Assembly (NCBI GenBank): GCA_910589075.1
Contig: CAJUSK010000013.1
Location: 38,511-102,510 of the forward strand
DNA: 64,000 nt
Reading direction: 5' to 3'
Origin: an uncultured Lachnospiraceae bacterium
Lineage (GTDB): Bacteria; Bacillota; Clostridia; Lachnospirales; Lachnospiraceae
The notes under the pieces are model-generated. The model saw nothing but the letters and a program-made list of their open reading frames with translations. It did no database searches and was not told where the DNA came from. A program made the position numbers and the translations under genes. Below are positions 17,192 through 25,062 of this stretch, in pieces (the first letter of the stretch is position 1; each line of letters opens with the position of its first letter).

Positions 17192-18238
17192 CTAATCTTC
17201 CCTCAGATGGGGCGTCTTAGGTTCCTTTCTCGGAATCGAAGACGATTTCCGCACAATCAGTTCCGCTTTCATTTTGGAAAGTCTGGCCAGTTCTCCTTCA
17301 ATGGGAATCTTTTGCATCTTATGCAGCAAAATCCTGGTGGCCAGTTTGGCAAGTTCCAGAATGGGCTGTTTCACAGTCGTCAGAGACGGCGTCACCATGG
17401 AAGCCACTTCGATATCGTCATAGCCCACGATTGCCACATCCTCCGGGATTCTGTAACCATATTCCAGCAGATAACGGATCGCACCGATGGCCATCATATC
17501 ATTGGCGCAAAAAACTGCCGTAGGCGGCTCCTGCAATTCCATCAACTGCTTTAAACCTGCATAACCGCTGTCAATGTCATATCTGCCTTCCACCTGATAG
17601 GTATCTCTGACTTCCAGTCCATGTTCACACATACAATCCCTGTACGCCTGCAACCGCTCCCGTGCAATGCTCGACTGCATATTTCCTGTCACATGGGCGA
17701 TCCGCTTATGTCCCTGCCGGATCAGATGCTCCACCGCCTCATATCCGCCCATACGATTGTCTATGGTGACCGATGGGAAGGATGTGCTTCCTGCATCTCT
17801 CTCCAAAAGCACAACCGGCGCCTTCAGACTCATTTTTTCCAGATGGTCCACCGGCATATTCATACCGATTAACAAGATTCCGTCAATCTGCCGCTGTCCC
17901 AGCATCTGCAGGGACTCAATTTCCTTCTGTACACTCATATAGCTGTCACAAATGAGAATGTTATAGTCATAATCCTTGATTTCCATTTCGATTCCCCGTA
18001 TCATCTGCACGAAGAACGGATTTCCCATATCATTGACAACCACACCGATTACATTGGTTGATTTTCCTTTCAGGCTCCTGGCAATGTTGCTCGGCTTATA
18101 GTCCAGCTTATCAATGGCATCCTGGATTCTCTGTTTCGTCTCTTCTGACATATGCCCCTGTTCCTGGCTGTTCAGATACCTGGATACAGAAGTTTTAGAA
18201 ACTCTTGCCATCTTTGCCACATCAATAATTGTTGCCAT
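17192..18238 (-). CDS. LacI family transcriptional regulator
   Basis: The 348-residue protein starts with a LacI helix-turn-helix (TIIDVAKMARVSKTSVSRYL), has the hinge PSNIARSLKGKSTNVIGVV, and then a sugar-binding core. The C-terminus includes DVAIVGYDDIEVASMVTPSL. AAAGGAG before the ATG at 18238 fixes the start; an upstream ATG at 18277 lacks a site. It is the first gene of its own operon and likely binds the two palindromes upstream, repressing until its sugar ligand appears. Confidence 0.95.
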   Translation of the reverse strand: MATIIDVAKMARVSKTSVSRYLNSQEQGHMSEETKQRIQDAIDKLDYKPSNIARSLKGKSTNVIGVVVNDMGNPFFVQMIRGIEMEIKDYDYNILICDSYMSVQKEIESLQMLGQRQIDGILLIGMNMPVDHLEKMSLKAPVVLLERDAGSTSFPSVTIDNRMGGYEAVEHLIRQGHKRIAHVTGNMQSSIARERLQAYRDCMCEHGLEVRDTYQVEGRYDIDSGYAGLKQLMELQEPPTAVFCANDMMAIGAIRYLLEYGYRIPEDVAIVGYDDIEVASMVTPSLTTVKQPILELAKLATRILLHKMQKIPIEGELARLSKMKAELIVRKSSSIPRKEPKTPHLRED

Positions 18239-18316
18239 AGTATTCTCTCCTTTATCTTTATTGTGCATTTCTTCCAATAAATTTTATTTATCAGACTATT
18301 TTTCTCCTGTTTTAAC

Positions 18317-18330
18317 GGGGAACGTTCCCC
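18317..18330. promoter_or_regulatory. LacI-type operator, promoter-distal copy
   Basis: GGGGAACGTTCCCC is a perfect 14-bp palindrome with the central CG typical of LacI-family operators. It lies within the leader, 79 bases before the lacI start. Its centre is 116 bp from the second operator. Confidence 0.8.
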
Positions 18331-18430
18331 TATATGGCGAAAAATTATAAGGAAGAAACTTCCTCGTCCTTATTTTAGCACAATATCCATTCTATGGCAA
18401 CTGCCACATCTTTCTTCTGTCTCCACCAGT

Positions 18431-18448
18431 TAGGGGAACGTTCCCCTA
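18431..18448. promoter_or_regulatory. LacI-type operator, promoter-proximal copy
   Basis: TAGGGGAACGTTCCCCTA is a perfect 18-bp palindrome containing the same core as the other copy. It begins about 40 bases downstream of the predicted transcription start, so repression by roadblock or looping is likely. Confidence 0.85.
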
Positions 18449-18493
18449 CGCGGGTAAAAAAATAAAACTTTATGTAATAGTTTTGATATATTT

Positions 18494-18521
18494 ATATTAT
18501 CATATAATCTGGTTTTGTCAA
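18494..18521 (-). promoter_or_regulatory. Promoter of the lacI-M28-rbs operon
   Basis: On the minus strand a perfect TTGACA (18521-18516) is followed after 16 bases by TAATAT (18499-18494). Transcription would begin near 18487 and read through both operators into lacI. Confidence 0.8.
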
Positions 18522-18639
18522 CTACTAATTTTTTCCGGCGTATATATGGATTGGTCAGAAAGCAAAGTAAAGCGGCGCCGAAAAAGGCGAACAACACGGA
18601 ACAAGACGGGCAAAGCCCCAAAAGCAGATCATGGAACGG

Positions 18640-18664
18640 CATGCCTGCAATAAATGCAGGCATG
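18640..18664. terminator. Perfect hairpin, possible terminator
   Basis: CATGCCTGCA and TGCAGGCATG form a perfect 10-base stem around ATAAA. A T-rich tract follows only on the plus strand (GATTTCTATTTTA). It lies between the divergent-free gap of the lacI operon promoter and the end of the gene at 18772. The surrounding 18530-18771 holds no gene I can support. Confidence 0.45.
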
Positions 18665-18771
18665 GATTTCTATTTTACCAGATTTCCAGAAGCGTGGAAG
18701 CCGCTTCTTTTCCAGGCTGCTTTCCGGCTTTCCGGAGATACACAGCGTTCACAGGGAACCGAATGTGCATC

Positions 18772-19149
18772 TCACTGAGGATCTATCATGCGGAAGATGC
18801 GTTTCAGTCCATCTTCCATATATAAAAATTTGAGCTGCAGGCGCAGATAGACCAATTCTCCGCCGGAGGTCAGGTCATACTCTGCCTCAAAACCATCAGG
18901 ACGCTCATAAAACTCCACTTCATGGTGGTACTCATAGCTGGGGTGAAAATTGCAGGGAACGCCATACTCATCAAAAACATCATATCCATTCATATCCAGA
19001 GTACCCTGAATATATTCCCGGATCTCCTCTGTATCAACCCACTCCATCTCGTCCACACAGGATGGCAGGTCCTCATACCGCTTCTCATGAAGGACATGAA
19101 GGATGTCTTTGATTGTCTGAACTGCCACTTGTTTATGTTTCTCTGTCAT
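18772..19149 (-). CDS. Small acidic hypothetical protein
   Basis: The 125-residue product is acidic and has no membrane segment. It starts MTEKHKQVAVQTIKDILHVL; a strong GGAGG eight bases upstream fixes the start at 19149. The middle contains DEMEWVDTEEIREYIQGTLD and a Tyr/His-rich FHPSYEYHHEVEFYER segment. I do not recognise the family with certainty; it resembles small cytosolic proteins found among polymorphic-toxin immunity genes (DUF7668-like). Its neighbours are of similar character. A 15-bp direct repeat brackets it (18659-18673 and 19216-19230). Confidence 0.7.
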   Translation of the reverse strand: MTEKHKQVAVQTIKDILHVLHEKRYEDLPSCVDEMEWVDTEEIREYIQGTLDMNGYDVFDEYGVPCNFHPSYEYHHEVEFYERPDGFEAEYDLTSGGELVYLRLQLKFLYMEDGLKRIFRMIDPQ

Positions 19150-19227
19150 AAAATACCTCCTATCAGAAAAATCGCATACTCTCATGATTGAAATCACTTC
19201 ACAGCCAAAACAAACCGGCATGGATTT

Positions 19228-20556
19228 CTATCTTTCAACTTTTTTGGACAACCCGTGATAATATCTCATAAAATGGCACACATCTTCATATGTGTTCCGA
19301 ATTGCCCGGCGGCGCTGTTCGGAATCGGCAATCTGCCCGGTTTTAAGAAAAAGTTCTGCATTATAATACAAAACAGCCATGGGATCACGCTTATCATTGT
19401 ATGCGCCAGGCTGCTCCTTTCGGCAATACTGCATATATTCGCTTCCCTTTTCCACGCATTCTGCAAGCTGTCTGTACCCTTCTGTTTCTCTTCCCGAAAG
19501 GAGATCCCATACGCCAAACAGATAAGCGTCAGCGCACCATGGATCGTTTCCGTTCCTTCCCTTATCCCACATAGCCCTGCCCGTGCGCGGATCTGCAGGG
19601 CCAACCTCTGTGGCTTTCACATACTCCATGCGCTCTGGGGCAAAATAAGTTTCCAGGCTTTCAATCTTTTTCCATTCAGGAAAGACGCCATCCGCCAGGA
19701 ATATCAGTATCTTGTCAAACTGATCGTTAATCTTCCGTATACGTTCAGCGTCAACCACGCCCTCTGTCACATACTCGATAATGCCCCAGTTGCTTTTCAT
19801 CTTCCGAAACAGCTCCCCCTTTGCGATAAAACCGGGAATGTCATGGATTCCTGTATGAATATCATAGACAGGACCAATGGAATACCACAGATCCTCATAT
19901 CCGCCACCCCGGAAATACCCAATAAACTGGATGCACAATACCAGTCCGTTGATCTCTTTTACAAATCTTTGTGTTCCTGACCGTTTCATGCCATAGGCTT
20001 TTGCAAGGGGCACGATTTTCGCCTGTATATTTTCCTTCAGCCTGAGTTTTAATTCAGTATTGGTTTCTTTCCACGCATCCAGACCGGCAGGATTTTTATA
20101 CGGGAATATTTGTGGCGGTTTCTGAGCAGGCGGAGTTCCCAGCAGACTCCTCCAGGGAAAGGTTATGGCTTCTGTGGGATGCATGGCAAGATACCCTTCC
20201 CAGCGCTCCCTGGCCTGAGTGGTCTGTCTGTGAAATTCCTCCATTGCCTGCCGCCGTTTTTCGGTCTCCTCTTCCTGTGCCTTTTTTTCGTAATAATCAG
20301 AACATTTCACCGGCCGCCCCTGGGTATGGAAATAATAGGCAATCCCCTTTTGGGTTTTTAGCATAAAAGCATAGTTCGGTTCCCACAGATCTGGCATAAT
20401 CCGCCCTATATCGCCGCGGGTAAGCAGTTTTTCCAGTTGACTCCTGTAGTCCTTCCACCATTGTGCCCATGCCTGGGGCTCCATTTCCCCGGCTGCTACT
20501 TTTAAAAAGACAAGTTTCAATTCATGTTCATAATTCATTTCTATATACAACCCCAA
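19228..20556 (-). CDS. Hypothetical protein, possible DUF4304-like domain
   Basis: The 442-residue protein is soluble. Residues about 1-60 are followed by a charged coiled stretch (YYEKKAQEEETEKRRQAMEE), then a region at about 150-290 with YGMKRSGTQRFVKEINGLVL and YEDLWYSIGPVYDIHTGIHD that looks like a DUF4304-type domain. The TTG at 20556 has AGAGG six bases upstream; an ATG at 20538 is the alternative start. Its last codons lie next to the small acidic gene. Function is unknown; the context suggests an immunity or accessory role. Confidence 0.65.
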   Translation of the reverse strand: MGLYIEMNYEHELKLVFLKVAAGEMEPQAWAQWWKDYRSQLEKLLTRGDIGRIMPDLWEPNYAFMLKTQKGIAYYFHTQGRPVKCSDYYEKKAQEEETEKRRQAMEEFHRQTTQARERWEGYLAMHPTEAITFPWRSLLGTPPAQKPPQIFPYKNPAGLDAWKETNTELKLRLKENIQAKIVPLAKAYGMKRSGTQRFVKEINGLVLCIQFIGYFRGGGYEDLWYSIGPVYDIHTGIHDIPGFIAKGELFRKMKSNWGIIEYVTEGVVDAERIRKINDQFDKILIFLADGVFPEWKKIESLETYFAPERMEYVKATEVGPADPRTGRAMWDKGRNGNDPWCADAYLFGVWDLLSGRETEGYRQLAECVEKGSEYMQYCRKEQPGAYNDKRDPMAVLYYNAELFLKTGQIADSEQRRRAIRNTYEDVCHFMRYYHGLSKKVER

Positions 20557-20574
20557 ATTTTACCTCTGGCATTC

Positions 20575-20709
20575 TCCTTACAGATTCTGCCGGCTTTATT
20601 TTTGCCATTTCCCCATCCACCGCACAGCCTGCCTCAAAATTTTCAGTCGTCAATAGGCTTTCACCATTTTGCTGATTTCCACATCATCTTCAACCAATAA
20701 AATTCTCAT
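20575..20709 (-). pseudogene. Response regulator receiver-domain remnant
   Basis: An ATG at 20709 with GGAG upstream begins MRILLVEDDVEISKMVKAY, the unmistakable N-terminus of an OmpR-type response regulator including the acidic pocket EDD. The frame then hits a stop. In the adjacent frame the protein continues as LTTENFEAGCAVDGEMAKI, so there is a one-base frameshift. After that the sequence dissolves into the gene starting at 20556. It is a gene relic of about 45 codons. Confidence 0.8.
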
Positions 20710-20772
20710 CTTTGTTTCTCCGGTGCCAGCCTCCCTGAAATTTACATGCGATCGGCAGGTGATCCCTTCCTC

Positions 20773-21693
20773 TCAACGCCAGTTTTCTCTGTTGCTGCCT
20801 GTTTCATAGCTCACATCTGTCACATATGGATACGCGTCCGGCTCTTTCCCATATTTTCTTGCCCATGCCTTCGCCGGAACATACAAAATGGCTTCAAATT
20901 CTATATGGCTGCTCAGTTCCCGTTCTCCGTTCAGCACCTGCTCATAGAAATCCGCCCCGTTCACCAACGCCACACAACGAATATAAAGAAAATCATCACC
21001 GGAAAAATGTTCGTCTGTACCATATATGCGCTTTGCCCGCTTCCTGGAATCCAGATCGTATAAAAGTTTCGCCATTCTGTCGTCAAAAGCAGTAATCACT
21101 TCATCCGGCCATTTTGCCAGATAGGCGATCAACGGCTCCAGCACCAGGTCATCATTCCCTTCCTGATCCCAGTCCAGCATATCGGTCATCCGGAAAAAAT
21201 CTTCATCCCGCATCTTCTTTTCCATATAAATGGTTTTCACTTCATCCGGCAGGTTGTGATTGTTCCGGATACGTTCCCTGATCACATCCAGATTTTCCCG
21301 CCACCTGGGATATGCATCCTGATTTTCTTCCCACATCTCCCGCAGCTCGGAGTTCTCACCTTCCACAGCTTCGATCACGCGGATTGCCTTCTCACAGAGA
21401 AACCAGGCATTGAGCGTTTCCATTTTCTCCACCATTCGGCTGCAGACATCGTCTGTTTCCATCAGCACATCTGTGAGCAGATCCCAGTTCACGCCATTCT
21501 GAATTACATCCACAAGAGCTGCGGCAACCAGTCCGTACTGACACGTATCATATGGTATCATGTCCTCTGTTTCCGTCAACACTCTGTTCAGATATTCCTC
21601 CAGTTCTTTCAGATAATCCCGGCTGTTCAGCAGCTCATCCAAAGCATCCATTGCCACATCATCACAAAAAATCCGATAATTCCAGCATCCCAT
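20773..21693 (-). CDS. DUF4259-DUF4240 fusion protein
   Basis: The 306-residue protein begins MGCWNYRIFCDDVAMDALDEL, the DUF4259 opening, which fills residues 1-115. From about residue 165 it has a DUF4240-type domain (MRDEDFFRMTDMLDW ... FSGDDFLYIRCVALVNGADFY). Both are domains of unknown function that occur in bacterial immunity-like and toxin-associated genes. GGAG precedes the ATG. No toxin gene is visible nearby. The fusion of both domains is what stands out. Confidence 0.75.
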   Translation of the reverse strand: MGCWNYRIFCDDVAMDALDELLNSRDYLKELEEYLNRVLTETEDMIPYDTCQYGLVAAALVDVIQNGVNWDLLTDVLMETDDVCSRMVEKMETLNAWFLCEKAIRVIEAVEGENSELREMWEENQDAYPRWRENLDVIRERIRNNHNLPDEVKTIYMEKKMRDEDFFRMTDMLDWDQEGNDDLVLEPLIAYLAKWPDEVITAFDDRMAKLLYDLDSRKRAKRIYGTDEHFSGDDFLYIRCVALVNGADFYEQVLNGERELSSHIEFEAILYVPAKAWARKYGKEPDAYPYVTDVSYETGSNRENWR

Positions 21694-21802
21694 TGTTTCG
21701 TCTCCTTTATATTATATTACGTATGAAACCCCCTGGCCGGATCCGGCCCTGGCTACACCCCATATCTGTCGGCTTACGGCCGTCAGTCCTCGTCGCTTTT
21801 GC

Positions 21803-22681
21803 TTACACCGCTCTCCACAGCAGCTTCCCGTCTGTAAATGCAATATCCAGCCGCCCCATATCTTTCAGCCAGGCCAGATAGGAGCGCACTGTACTGCCCA
21901 CCAGCACATACTGTTGCATATCCATCTCAAGATGATATGCATGGAACAACTGCTGCAATACGTCTTCAAAACATACAGGCACTGCGCATACCTTCAATAT
22001 CTGATCGGCAATTTCATGTACTTTGTTCATATTCAACTGTGCCAATGCGCTGATATTCTCTGTGGCCGGCGCATGGGCAGGCACAAACATGGCCGCCCGC
22101 ATTTCCATCACCCGTTGCAGCGTATTCAGATAGGCTTCCACATCATAGATAAAACCGATCTGATATTTTTCCAGCGTTCTCTCAGAGGACAGACAATCCG
22201 CCAAATAGACCACATCATCCTTTGTCCGAAATCCCACCATATCAAAGTAATGGCCCGGCAATGAAATGAGTTCCAGTCCGTCCTGCAACCCTTCCTGTGT
22301 AAGACGCTCTGCCCTGCTTTCCTGCGCCATCAGAAATTTATGCCGCAGTTCCCTGGGCGGATAACCACCATACAGAAATGCAGGTTCCAAAACAGGAGAA
22401 TTGACAAAATCACATTCGATTCCCGGCGCAAAAATGTAACATCCGGTCTGCTTCTGCAGATACTGGTTGCCACCGATATGGTCGGCATTGGAATGGGTAT
22501 TGTAAATGACAGTCAGATGCCAGCCCATCCGATCCAGTATCTGCCGTACCTTCCGCCCTGCATCTTTGTCGCTGCCACTGTCAAATAAACAGACATCCGT
22601 TTCATTAAGACGGTACAAACCGATCTTTGCAGGACTTTCTATATAATAGCTGTTATTCTTGACCTGAATCAGTTCGTACAT
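21803..22681 (-). CDS. MBL fold metallohydrolase
   Basis: The 292-residue protein has the metallo-beta-lactamase motif THSNADHIGGNQ (HxxxDH, with Ser-Asn in place of the usual first His pair: THSNADHIGG), a later GHYFDMVGF that supplies a metal His, and VYLADCLSS with the bridging Asp. The first His of HxHxDH is kept as H-S-N-A-D-H, so one metal site is altered. A winged-helix-like tail follows. It starts at 22681 with a G-rich ribosome site. It is 38 bases after the DUF6179 gene and likely acts with that pair. Confidence 0.8.
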   Translation of the reverse strand: MYELIQVKNNSYYIESPAKIGLYRLNETDVCLFDSGSDKDAGRKVRQILDRMGWHLTVIYNTHSNADHIGGNQYLQKQTGCYIFAPGIECDFVNSPVLEPAFLYGGYPPRELRHKFLMAQESRAERLTQEGLQDGLELISLPGHYFDMVGFRTKDDVVYLADCLSSERTLEKYQIGFIYDVEAYLNTLQRVMEMRAAMFVPAHAPATENISALAQLNMNKVHEIADQILKVCAVPVCFEDVLQQLFHAYHLEMDMQQYVLVGSTVRSYLAWLKDMGRLDIAFTDGKLLWRAV

Positions 22682-22719
22682 ACCACCCCCCCCTTTCCTT
22701 ATATTGCTCCTGTAATGGG

Positions 22720-23568
22720 TTATACCAGAAAAACCCGCTCCATGCAATCATTTTCCACACATCCGCGTATTCTGACAGAAATGTCAGAAATACAACTCTT
22801 CAGATATGCGCCCGGTTCCTCCGGATCAGGATACCGTTCCCTGCACAGGCCGTCCAGCATTTTTTCCAGTATGGCAGACAGATCGGCAGGGGCATACCCC
22901 CGCAGCAATGTTGCCAGATGGCGCCTGTCCTTGGGGGATAATTTCTCCTGCAAAGGTTTCTTTAAGAGCAGGTGTCCTGCCAGGCAGGGAATAACAATGC
23001 CGCATATATTTTCTGCCAACAGCTCATATTCACTGCTGTAGGCGCCCAGCACAGCCAGAATATACCCGGTATCAAACCCTTTCAGAAACTGCTGTTCCAT
23101 AAAAATCCCCTTTGTATACTCCCAGACCGCGTCCACACCGCTTCCATCCGGCAGGCCATACAGCAGAGGGTAATCCAGTGTCAGAATTGTATGCTGAGGT
23201 TCAAATTCCATATCATATTGAAGGAAAAATGCCGGCAACCCCTCCGTCACCACCTCCCGCAGGCACAACACGCCATAATCCTGAAACCCCGCAAGCAGTT
23301 CATGGTACAGATCCCGCAACCCCTCCGCTTTCTCACGTACCAGCCGCCGTCCCGTCTCATACCGCTCCTGTAATGACACACTCCCGCCTGCACTGACTAT
23401 AGCCCCAGGATACATACCACTTTCCTGCAGGCAATACAAAACCGCTCCCATCAGCATCTGCGCCTTTTCCCATGGAAGGGAAGTGCTGTCCGCACCTGCA
23501 TATTTTCCCGCCAGCTTCGTCCACACAGGATACAGCTCCTCCATGGCGTATGTTTTTTGCTTTGTCAT
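22720..23568 (-). CDS. DUF6179-type hypothetical protein
   Basis: The product of 282 residues (start MTKQKTYAMEELYPVWTKLA) has features I recall from DUF6179: the LMGAVLYCLQESG helix, an FDTGYILAVLGAYSSEYELL segment, and a Cys-containing C-terminus. GGGGAGG lies six bases before the ATG at 23568; upstream ATGs at 23574 and 23589 are alternatives. It is alpha-helical and soluble. It sits between the MBL and DUF6323 genes, an arrangement suggesting a common pathway. Function unknown. Confidence 0.7.
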   Translation of the reverse strand: MTKQKTYAMEELYPVWTKLAGKYAGADSTSLPWEKAQMLMGAVLYCLQESGMYPGAIVSAGGSVSLQERYETGRRLVREKAEGLRDLYHELLAGFQDYGVLCLREVVTEGLPAFFLQYDMEFEPQHTILTLDYPLLYGLPDGSGVDAVWEYTKGIFMEQQFLKGFDTGYILAVLGAYSSEYELLAENICGIVIPCLAGHLLLKKPLQEKLSPKDRRHLATLLRGYAPADLSAILEKMLDGLCRERYPDPEEPGAYLKSCISDISVRIRGCVENDCMERVFLV

Positions 23569-23592
23569 ATCCATCCTCCCCGTCTCCATGAT

Positions 23593-24123
23593 TTAAAACA
23601 GTTGTTCCAGTGCTTCCAGATACAGTGTCCGGTCCCACCGGGTCACAATGTCCAGTTCACTGAACACCCCGCTGCCGCCTGTGACCCGGTGTCCCTGATA
23701 CCCCGCACGCACGGCCTGGGCAAACAGTTCCAGACAGGTTCCCTCCAGGTACTCCAAATCGCCTCCGCATACCGTTTCAAACTGTTCCTTCATAAAGCAA
23801 AGCAGTTCCCCGTCTGTCAGTTCATCCATGGTTTCGTTCTTATAAGCAAAAAAGATTTCTTCCAGGCGCACCAGATCATCCACATAAGTATCCTGGGAGA
23901 GATAGGCAGAATCACAGAATACCTCAATGATCTCCGGCATGATTCCATGACCGATCTCCACTCTCCGCTCCTGATTCAGAATCCGTCCCCGCTCCGCCGC
24001 AAGCAGCTCTGCATCCGCACGGCTTAGTGTCAGCCCATACTTTTCCGCATGGGGATTCTTTGCAAGAATCTGCTCGATACAGGCCTGCTTTTGCATCACT
24101 TCCAGAAAATTTCCCATGTCCAT
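23593..24123 (-). CDS. DUF6323-type hypothetical protein
   Basis: The 176-residue protein contains YGLTLSRADAELLAAERGRIL and GHGIMPEIIEVFCDSAYLSQD, which I associate with DUF6323, a family found in Lachnospiraceae beside DUF6179. It is acidic, helical and without membrane segments. GGAGG lies nine bases before the ATG. It is the first gene of a three-gene minus-strand set with DUF6179 and the MBL hydrolase. Function unknown. Confidence 0.72.
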   Translation of the reverse strand: MDMGNFLEVMQKQACIEQILAKNPHAEKYGLTLSRADAELLAAERGRILNQERRVEIGHGIMPEIIEVFCDSAYLSQDTYVDDLVRLEEIFFAYKNETMDELTDGELLCFMKEQFETVCGGDLEYLEGTCLELFAQAVRAGYQGHRVTGGSGVFSELDIVTRWDRTLYLEALEQLF

Positions 24124-24167
24124 ATGATCTTTCCTCCCTGTATGCCATTGGTTATGATGGTTTTAAA

Positions 24168-24250
24168 ACAATAGAAAGCACGCTTTGCGAACTTTCTATT
24201 GTCATGAACAATAGAAAATACACTCTGCGAACTTTCCATTGTCATAAACA
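24168..24250. repeat. Dispersed hairpin repeat, two tandem copies
   Basis: Two units of about 42 bases follow each other. Each has GAAAG or GAAAA, then GCGAACTTTC and ATTGTCAT. In the first copy ACAATAGAAAG pairs with CTTTCTATTGT. Related copies occur at 38872-38910, 42552-42590 and 49744-49783. They lie in intergenic spaces on either side of unrelated genes. Confidence 0.75.
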
Positions 24251-24252
24251 AT

Positions 24253-24286
24253 GAGATTCCGCTATGTAGCAACATAGCGGAATCTC
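24253..24286. terminator. Long perfect hairpin
   Basis: GAGATTCCGCTATGT pairs with ACATAGCGGAATCTC over 15 bases with a four-base loop. It lies at the boundary between the DUF6323 gene start and the AT-rich island. T-rich tails are weak on both sides, so it may be a terminator or the arm of a small repeat element. Confidence 0.5.
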
Positions 24287-25062
24287 AGTATAATCTTATA
24301 TACAGGGTATTTCCAGACTGTATTTTTTATGGGATTTATGGTATAATCTTTATAGAAATCATACTGGTCTCAGGCAGAACCCCGATATACACATCCTTTG
24401 CTTGTGTCAAGCCCTGCATAAAAATATCTGAATAATTACAATCAGTCTTCTGCATGCTTTTCCCCAATAAGATTGCCGCTGGAATCATAAATTCCATCAT
24501 CTAAAACTTGATATGCCTCCACATAATCTTCCTGTGTTGACACCGGCAAAAGCGCAATGACCTAATCAATAATAGCCTCTGACGCATTCACTGCCTTCAA
24601 ATCACTAAGCGATAATCTCCCCGTCCCTTCGCACTGCATATTATCCGGCACCAATAATTCTTTATCTGTCAGGACATATGATGTTTTGACAATCCGCTCT
24701 GTTGCAAATCTTTAACTTTATAATCATACGGATATTTTTAGAATCCTCATACTTTTCCACACTGCTTATTTATAACAAAACAACCTTTGTCTTTCAGTTC
24801 TCATATGGCAAAACAACTGCAGGCTTTCTTTTATGCTCATTTTTTCCTCATATGTATAGTCAATATATATCACTGAGCCTGCTCCTAAAATACTAATGGG
24901 AATTTTTTTGCCCCATAATTGCAAACCTCTATTTTAATCAAACACAATATTTACGCCTCCACAAGTTATTGTTTCCAACTTGTGCCCATCTCTTTCCTTA
25001 TCACAAACGCTCCATAAAAAGCAGACACAAATATAAGATGCCTTTTTAAATCCACTTTACCA
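24287..25062 (-). other. AT-rich gap with decayed minus-strand genes
   Basis: There is no intact gene. Beside the pseudogene at 24442-24720, the minus strand shows broken frames between 24720 and 25060, for example one reading SVIYIDYTYEEKMSIKESL and another ending TITCGGVNIVFD. These look like former accessory genes interrupted by stops and frameshifts. Confidence 0.5.
24442..24720 (-). pseudogene. Decayed hypothetical gene with internal stop
   Basis: On the minus strand a continuous protein reading (TSYVLTDKELLVPDN, LSLSDLKAVNASEAIID, then VEAYQVLDDGIYDSSGN) is broken by a single TAG after IID and ends at the TGA at 24444-24442. The upstream end shows a frameshift near 24705. The family is not recognised. 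Confidence 0.6.

Noticed and set aside
18430..18778. Short frames on both strands between the lacI promoter and the small acidic gene
   Set aside because: They have no ribosome sites and overlap the promoter and a hairpin; composition is not protein-like.
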